From Leucaena leucocephala (Eukaryota; Streptophyta; Magnoliopsida; Fabales; Fabaceae), in NCBI GenBank assembly GCA_037074615.1, contig CM073519.1, forward strand, positions 31,455,001-31,519,000: DNA of 64,000 nt, written 5' to 3'. Below, one piece after another: positions 59,322 to 64,000 of the stretch; the first letter of the stretch is position 1, and each line of letters starts with the position of its first letter. The notes under the pieces are model-generated. The model had not been told where the DNA came from, did not search any database, and worked only from the letters and a program-made list of their open reading frames with translations. Both the position numbers and the translations under genes were made by a program.

Positions 59322-61510
59322 GAACCTTTGTACTCCTAGAAAAAGAAATGAATCACACCTAGAACAACACTATTAAATTTAAGATAACAACATAATCCAT
59401 AGTGTACCCTAAAAACAAATAATTTATCATCTTTTGGGAATACAAAGGTGATAATGTGAGCAATGCCAAGTAATAAACTACTAAGTGAAATCAACCTCAA
59501 CTGTATGAGCATAATAGATCCTCTTAAAGGGTGTAAGTGTTTAGCTCTTTATTTCCTCTCATTGGTTCTTTCACTCAGATTCAAATTGGAAAACATCCTA
59601 CCATATGCTTGTAATGGTTCTAAATCTCAGCAATTGTATAACACTTATGAAAAGAATCAAGGGGTCTTTTAGGGTTGAAATGATGGAGATGGGCCACATG
59701 GAATGGAATATGAAGAATATAAAGTGATATATGCATTGAACAATGAATATGTAGCATGAATTCATGTCTCTAGGGATGTAGCTGTGGTAATTGTGCTAAT
59801 AAGAGTTGATAATGGTGCCCTCTTTACTTCTCTTTTATTTTCTTTTTGCTTTCTTTTTCTTGCACATTTTTCTTTCACTCTCTTTTTTTCAGTGCAATAT
59901 GCTTATTTTCTCTTCTTTTATTTGGCACCTCATTTATGGAAACTGTAGAACAATAACACAAAAATAATGAATTTTTGACATGAAAAAAATTATTTCAAAA
60001 TGATTTTTATGCACATATGACTTTCTATAAGAATGATAAAAAGAAAAAGTGATGGACTCAAAAGGGGGTGACTAAGGATGTAATATGTAGTGGGCTTGTG
60101 TTTGGGATAAAAGGGTTTGGGAAGAATGCCTCTATCATGTTCAATTCATAAATACGCAAGTAATTCTAAACTCAGAGAGAAAATAAGTTCTAGAGGATAT
60201 AAACCAATTAAATAATTACTCAATATAGAATTTAAGGTCGAGAATCCTTCCAACAAAGGTTTTGATCTAGATTGCTCATAAGCTAAAGTCTCAAACAATG
60301 TTCATCATTTACTAGACATTAAAACACTCATCACAACTGAAAACCCTCTCAACGATGACTTAAAAGTTTCAAAGTAATCACTTAGAACCATGTGATAATC
60401 CAAATCTAACAGCAAAAGCTTAGGTGTTTCAAAAGCAATTTCTAAGATTTTCCAAAAACTTCAAGTGAGGAAGTGGTGTCTAAGAGCTAAAAAGGTTTTG
60501 AAATAAGGGAACAATGAATCATTTGTGAAAGAATCTAAGTAGGCTAAAAGGAGTCATTCTATACAACAATCCAAAAGCAAAGAGGAGGTAATTGGACATT
60601 TTTCAAACATAGGTCATGACTAAAAATTGTGAAGATCACAACCACTTGTCACAAAGGTGCATGCTCAGGATTTTCAAAACATTTATTGTCGCGACCACGG
60701 AATGTACCTTTCGCGATGCAAATATACAGGGAGGAACAATTGCAACTAGGTAGGTACTCATGTCGCGACTTAAATTAACAAAAAGTTATTGTCGTGACCA
60801 CTATGTACATAGGTCGCGACCGTAGTTCATAGAGAACATGTTAAGTCCAAAATTCCATTACAGGTCACGACCAGTTTTCACAGAGACTACCGAGTGATAA
60901 TTGTCAAAGTCCCAAAATGTTTTTTTCATGCTAACACCTTTCCAGTTATCAACACAGATTAAAGTGGGGATCTAATTTTCATCAATTCATCACACGTAAG
61001 ATCAAAAACAAAAAATTTGTGATAAAAGATTGGATTAATAGAAGAGTTTTTTTATAGAATAACATCCTCCCCACACTTAAACTTGATAGTGTCCTTACTG
61101 TCAATAGAACTAAAGTAGAGAAGATTACAATCACTTTGTAAAGTCAATCAAATCTAGCTTCAAAATAGCATGTAGCCTAAATCACGCAATGCAAATTAAT
61201 AGTTCAGCACACAGTCAAATTCAAGTCATGCAAAGTAATACTAGTAAGGTAGAGATGATAGGATGGGTAAGCTAAGATCATGTATGTGAGTGTGTAAGTT
61301 CCACAGAGAACAATCAATGAGTAAGCAACAAATGGACAGTAATGGCTTGTTGTTCAAAATAGAAAGACACCTAGAATAAGTAAAATAAATAGAAAATGAA
61401 AACTATCCTACTGAAACATCCCTTTCATATCCTCAACCTAACATATCAAACATATCATAGAAGAAAGAAAACGTGCAACAGGTAGGAGATAGGAAAGGGA
61501 CAACCTGGCC
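59322..61510 (-). other. Long 3' untranslated region of Athila-like element
   Basis: This 2.2 kb stretch has no supported ORF. It includes a cluster of GTCGCGAC-type motifs at 60680-60880, poly-T tracts near 59830-59900, and a second 'ctccccacacttaaacttg' block at 61069 that echoes the polypurine tract at 59310. Confidence 0.5.
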
Positions 61511-61945
61511 TCAAGGAGGCAGTGGAAAATAATAAAACTTTGAGAGATGGACATTTAATTGGAAGGTTTTCCCCATTGCCCTCTCTCTCCACTTTAGCAT
61601 TCCACAATCGCGCATCTTATATTGAGATTTGTCCAAGCTCGTTTTGAATTTTCCCTCTTTAAACTTGAACTTGCCCAACTGTGGTTGGCACGTAACAACA
61701 ACAGACTTGGGAAGTCTTTCCTTCGTATCCTTCGTATATTCCCTACAGTTGCTCTTCTCTAACTTGTGTAAATCCTTTAATTTATCATCTACTTCCCCAA
61801 GTGTCATACCAAGTTGAGGTTGGTCTACGACTGTAACATACTTGGGATCATTCTTTTCCATACTTGCATTATTATTAGGATTAAATCTTTCAATAACCTT
61901 AAGGTATGAGATGTAATTTTGGAATAAGAATGAGGGTGAGAAGAG
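61511..61945 (-). CDS. Unrecognised ORF in Athila-like 3' region
   Basis: The minus-strand frame is open from about 61945 (after a TAA), with the first ATG at 61861, to a stop at 61511. The 116 residues after the ATG contain two copies of a V-V-x-x-Q-P-Q-L-G motif about 45-50 residues apart, each followed by a Lys/Glu-rich stretch. The C-terminus K-T-F-Q-L-N-V-H-x-S-K-F-Y-Y faintly recalls the tail of Ty3/gypsy integrases (F-K-V-N-G-x-R-L-K). No membrane segment or signal peptide is seen. It may be a rearranged piece of the element's polyprotein or a chance ORF. Confidence 0.3.
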   Translation of the reverse strand, partial: LFSPSFLFQNYISYLKVIERFNPNNNASMEKNDPKYVTVVDQPQLGMTLGEVDDKLKDLHKLEKSNCREYTKDTKERLPKSVVVTCQPQLGKFKFKEGKFKTSLDKSQYKMRDCGMLKWRERAMGKTFQLNVHLSKFYYFPLPP

Positions 61946-62309
61946 TTACAATGTATTGGCCCTTTAACCAAAATAGTGGAGTATGGAACTGAAGGAGTTT
62001 AGAGTTCCCTGGTTGCGTCTAGCATTTCTGGTCATGACCTTTTAGCTTCTCGTCGTGACTATAGTTGATAGGGTGTGTCTCTAGAACTTGTTGTCATAAC
62101 ATGCTCATCTTTTAGTTACAACTTGGGGTCACAGAAAGGTTGTACCTCAGTAGATTGATGTTTAGTTATGACATCTTTATCTTTGTGTCACGACTGATCT
62201 TCTCTAGAGTTTTGTGTCATGACCTTAAAGCCATTTGGTCTCGTCTTAGCTTCACAGTAAGTCTCGATTGATGTTTAGTCACAATATGGAGGTCATTTAG
62301 TCACGACCT

Positions 62310-62556
62310 TAGGTCACAGAACCCTTCTTCAATTGTTGTACTTCTAGCTTCCATAACATATTGGGATCTTGCTAAATCACTCAAAAACCTTTTGAAAATG
62401 CATTATCTCTATCATTATCATGCAAACTCAATTCATGTTCATTCCTAGTCTCTTTAACAGCATAATCAATGGCATTAAAGTAGTAAAAACAGAATTATCA
62501 TAAGGAAATTTGATTGCTTAATTCATGCTGAAGGTTACCACGTGCTCTCCAACTTC
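62310..62556 (-). pseudogene. Athila-like protease-downstream fragment
   Basis: Read from 62556 on the minus strand: E-V-G-E-H-V-V-T-F-S-M-N, a stop, then A-I-K-F-P-Y. This matches the segment at 6250-6220 of element C (E-V-R-E-H-V-V-T-F-N-M-N). Downstream pieces include K-E-T-R-N-E-H-E-L. The fragment is cut at 62556 by an LTR-B insertion. Reverse transcriptase and integrase are missing, so this element has lost most of pol. Confidence 0.65.
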
Positions 62557-63686
62557 TGTCGTATCCTTATTTTCAACCTCAATTATACTCAATTGGAAGT
62601 AACTTGGACTAATTACATATCCCTTTGCTTTAGAAATATGAATTTTCAAGAAAATTCTTCTCGGGTATTGTTCACAGGTACTATTCATTTGGTAATCTAT
62701 AATACATATCTAAATTTGAAAATTCATAATTAAATATAGAAAAATTGAAATGAAGTGGTTCCAATTTCTAATGGAAGATCTTTCATTTAAATTTGAAGAA
62801 AAAAATATGAAACTAAGGTTTCATTGTCTAAATGAAATCAGTTTATTCGTTGGAAAACGCTGTTCATTTGGTAAATCTGGAAGTTCCAACTTCTTTACCT
62901 TAAATTCAAAAATTTATTTCTCTTTGGTTACTTTTCCAAATGAAACGTGTTACCTATGAATTTAAATCTCCATATGTTTTCTTTAAGTCCATAAAATTTC
63001 ATAGAGAAATTCATTCGTTTACTATATGAAATTAGCGATTGAACGTCGCTACCTCCAGTCGCTCACTTTATCTCAATTCCAAATTTTATCTCCAACTTAG
63101 AAAAATCATATTGAATCGAAAACTTAACCAATTAATATGTATTTAGTGTCCATTTTAAGCTCTGTATCTTAGATATTTTCATACCAAATTTCAAGTCCAA
63201 AATTGTTGGTTAAGTCATCATAAATATCGTCATAAGGTTACTACCTTATAATACAAACACACTATAATGTGCTATGCATCCCATCATATCCTCCCATAGT
63301 GTCAAGTGATCAACATGACTTATTATATAAGTTCAACCATCTATATTTATCCTTTTTTCTTGAGATGTTACAGCACCTATAACATGGTTATGCATATGGA
63401 AAGAATGAGATTTCATGGAAATCTTAATAGCAAGTCATACAAACTATAATATCATGCATGATTGATTAAATGCCTAACATGTTATCATGAGATGGGAGCT
63501 ACTTCATAATAATACATAAGCAAACTCTAACATGCATATTGTCATGACATTATTTGCAAGGATTTGCAATCATTCATACTTCATTATCATCATGATGATA
63601 TAATCTTAACCTCAACCAAACATCATAACTAACAAGCAAGCATACAATCAAACAAACATGAAATTATAGTTAGGTATTATTGTTAC
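62557..63686 (-). mobile_element. LTR-B copy B3, interrupted
   Basis: It starts TGTCGTATCC and is colinear with 8842-9975 of copy B1, including two TGTTCATTTGGTA-type repeats (near 62682 and 62862). At 63687 another LTR interrupts it. Possible duplication ACTTC precedes it at 62552-62556. Confidence 0.75.
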
Positions 63687-64000
63687 TGTAATATCCTTAA
63701 TCTTCTGTACTGGTTCCTATGTACATATTAAACGGAATATATGAGCTCTGTTTCAGGAAAAACATGTGTACCTTTATGTAAAGAAAAGGATTAAATTGCA
63801 AAAGAAAGGAAATTAAGGGACCTAAATGCAATTATGGAAAGTTTAAAGTTAGGAATGAAAGATAGACAAAAATATGGGGTCTTAAAGTGTAATTTTAGCC
63901 AAATTAAGAGACTTAATTATAAAGAAGGAAAAGTTCCCTGGGGCTAAAGTATAATTAAAGAAAATAGGCCAGAAGTGGTTTGCACTGCCCGACAGCATGT
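63687..64000 (+). mobile_element. Start of another LTR-A-like copy (runs off window)
   Basis: It starts TGTAATATCC inside B3 and continues with 'gggacctaaatgcaattatg' repeats like those at 2510-2720 and 42770-42890. This resembles the sense-strand start of an LTR-A relative. It is truncated by the window. Confidence 0.6.

Noticed and set aside
1..64000. CRISPR arrays, bacterial operons, riboswitches, tRNA or rRNA genes
   Set aside because: Nothing in the window supports them. The sequence has eukaryotic plant transposon features throughout, and I saw no cloverleaf-like or rRNA-like segments by eye.

Overview
This window is AT-rich nuclear DNA from a flowering plant, most likely a eudicot. 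I found no host gene, tRNA or rRNA. Almost everything I can identify is transposable-element DNA: Ty3/gypsy elements of the Athila type (DLG-type protease, Athila-style gag, primer sites complementary to tRNA-Asp), Ty1/copia elements, CACTA (En/Spm) DNA transposons, very long solo LTRs, and one decayed endogenous pararetrovirus (Caulimoviridae). The species cannot be named from sequence alone.

Layout. 1-6147: pieces of a 3.3-3.5 kb LTR family (here LTR-A), including one complete copy (2292-5574) inserted in inverse orientation into another. 6148-16017: an Athila-like element on the minus strand (5' LTR 13894-15437, primer site 13874-13892, gag-protease 8764-6148), broken by two related long LTRs (LTR-B) at 8842-12055 and 12139-13392. 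16018-31050: a second Athila-like element on the minus strand (gag 20523-16018, primer site, LTR 20708-31050). Its gag is split by solo LTR-A 16775-20164. Its LTR is split by a complete copia element (21268-29119) and by a 1.07 kb solo LTR (29680-30747). 31051-34330: ends of CACTA elements and a decayed CACTA-associated gene. 34483-41523: a second, badly decayed copia element whose 5' LTR carries solo LTR-A 34637-38146 and whose 3' LTR carries a 777 bp non-autonomous CACTA. 41529-45688: LTR fragments and unassigned DNA. 45689-50923: the pararetrovirus. 50924-57825: LTR-like DNA with a 254 bp (TATG)n microsatellite and an LTR beginning TGTCACACCC at 54671. 57826-62556: 3' LTR, polypurine tract and 3' part of a third Athila-like element. 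62557-64000: LTR-B and the start of another long LTR.

Most boundaries rest on TG...CA ends plus 5 bp target-site duplications that can be read directly: TTGGG, AGATA, TGTCC, GTAAG and AATAA are exact; ATGGG/ATGGA, CAAAA/CACAA and AGAAT/GGAAT each carry one mismatch. They give a relative insertion order. All coding regions are broken, and several stops look like CGA-to-TGA changes, as expected from deamination of methylated CpG.

The observations most worth a second look are an additional ~220-codon ORF between the 5' LTR and gag of the copia element, head-to-head LTR-B copies forming a long inverted repeat, ~180 bp internal periodicity in the LTR-A/LTR-B families, recurrent GGTCGCGACC-type palindromes in the Athila-like DNA, and the pararetrovirus insertion.
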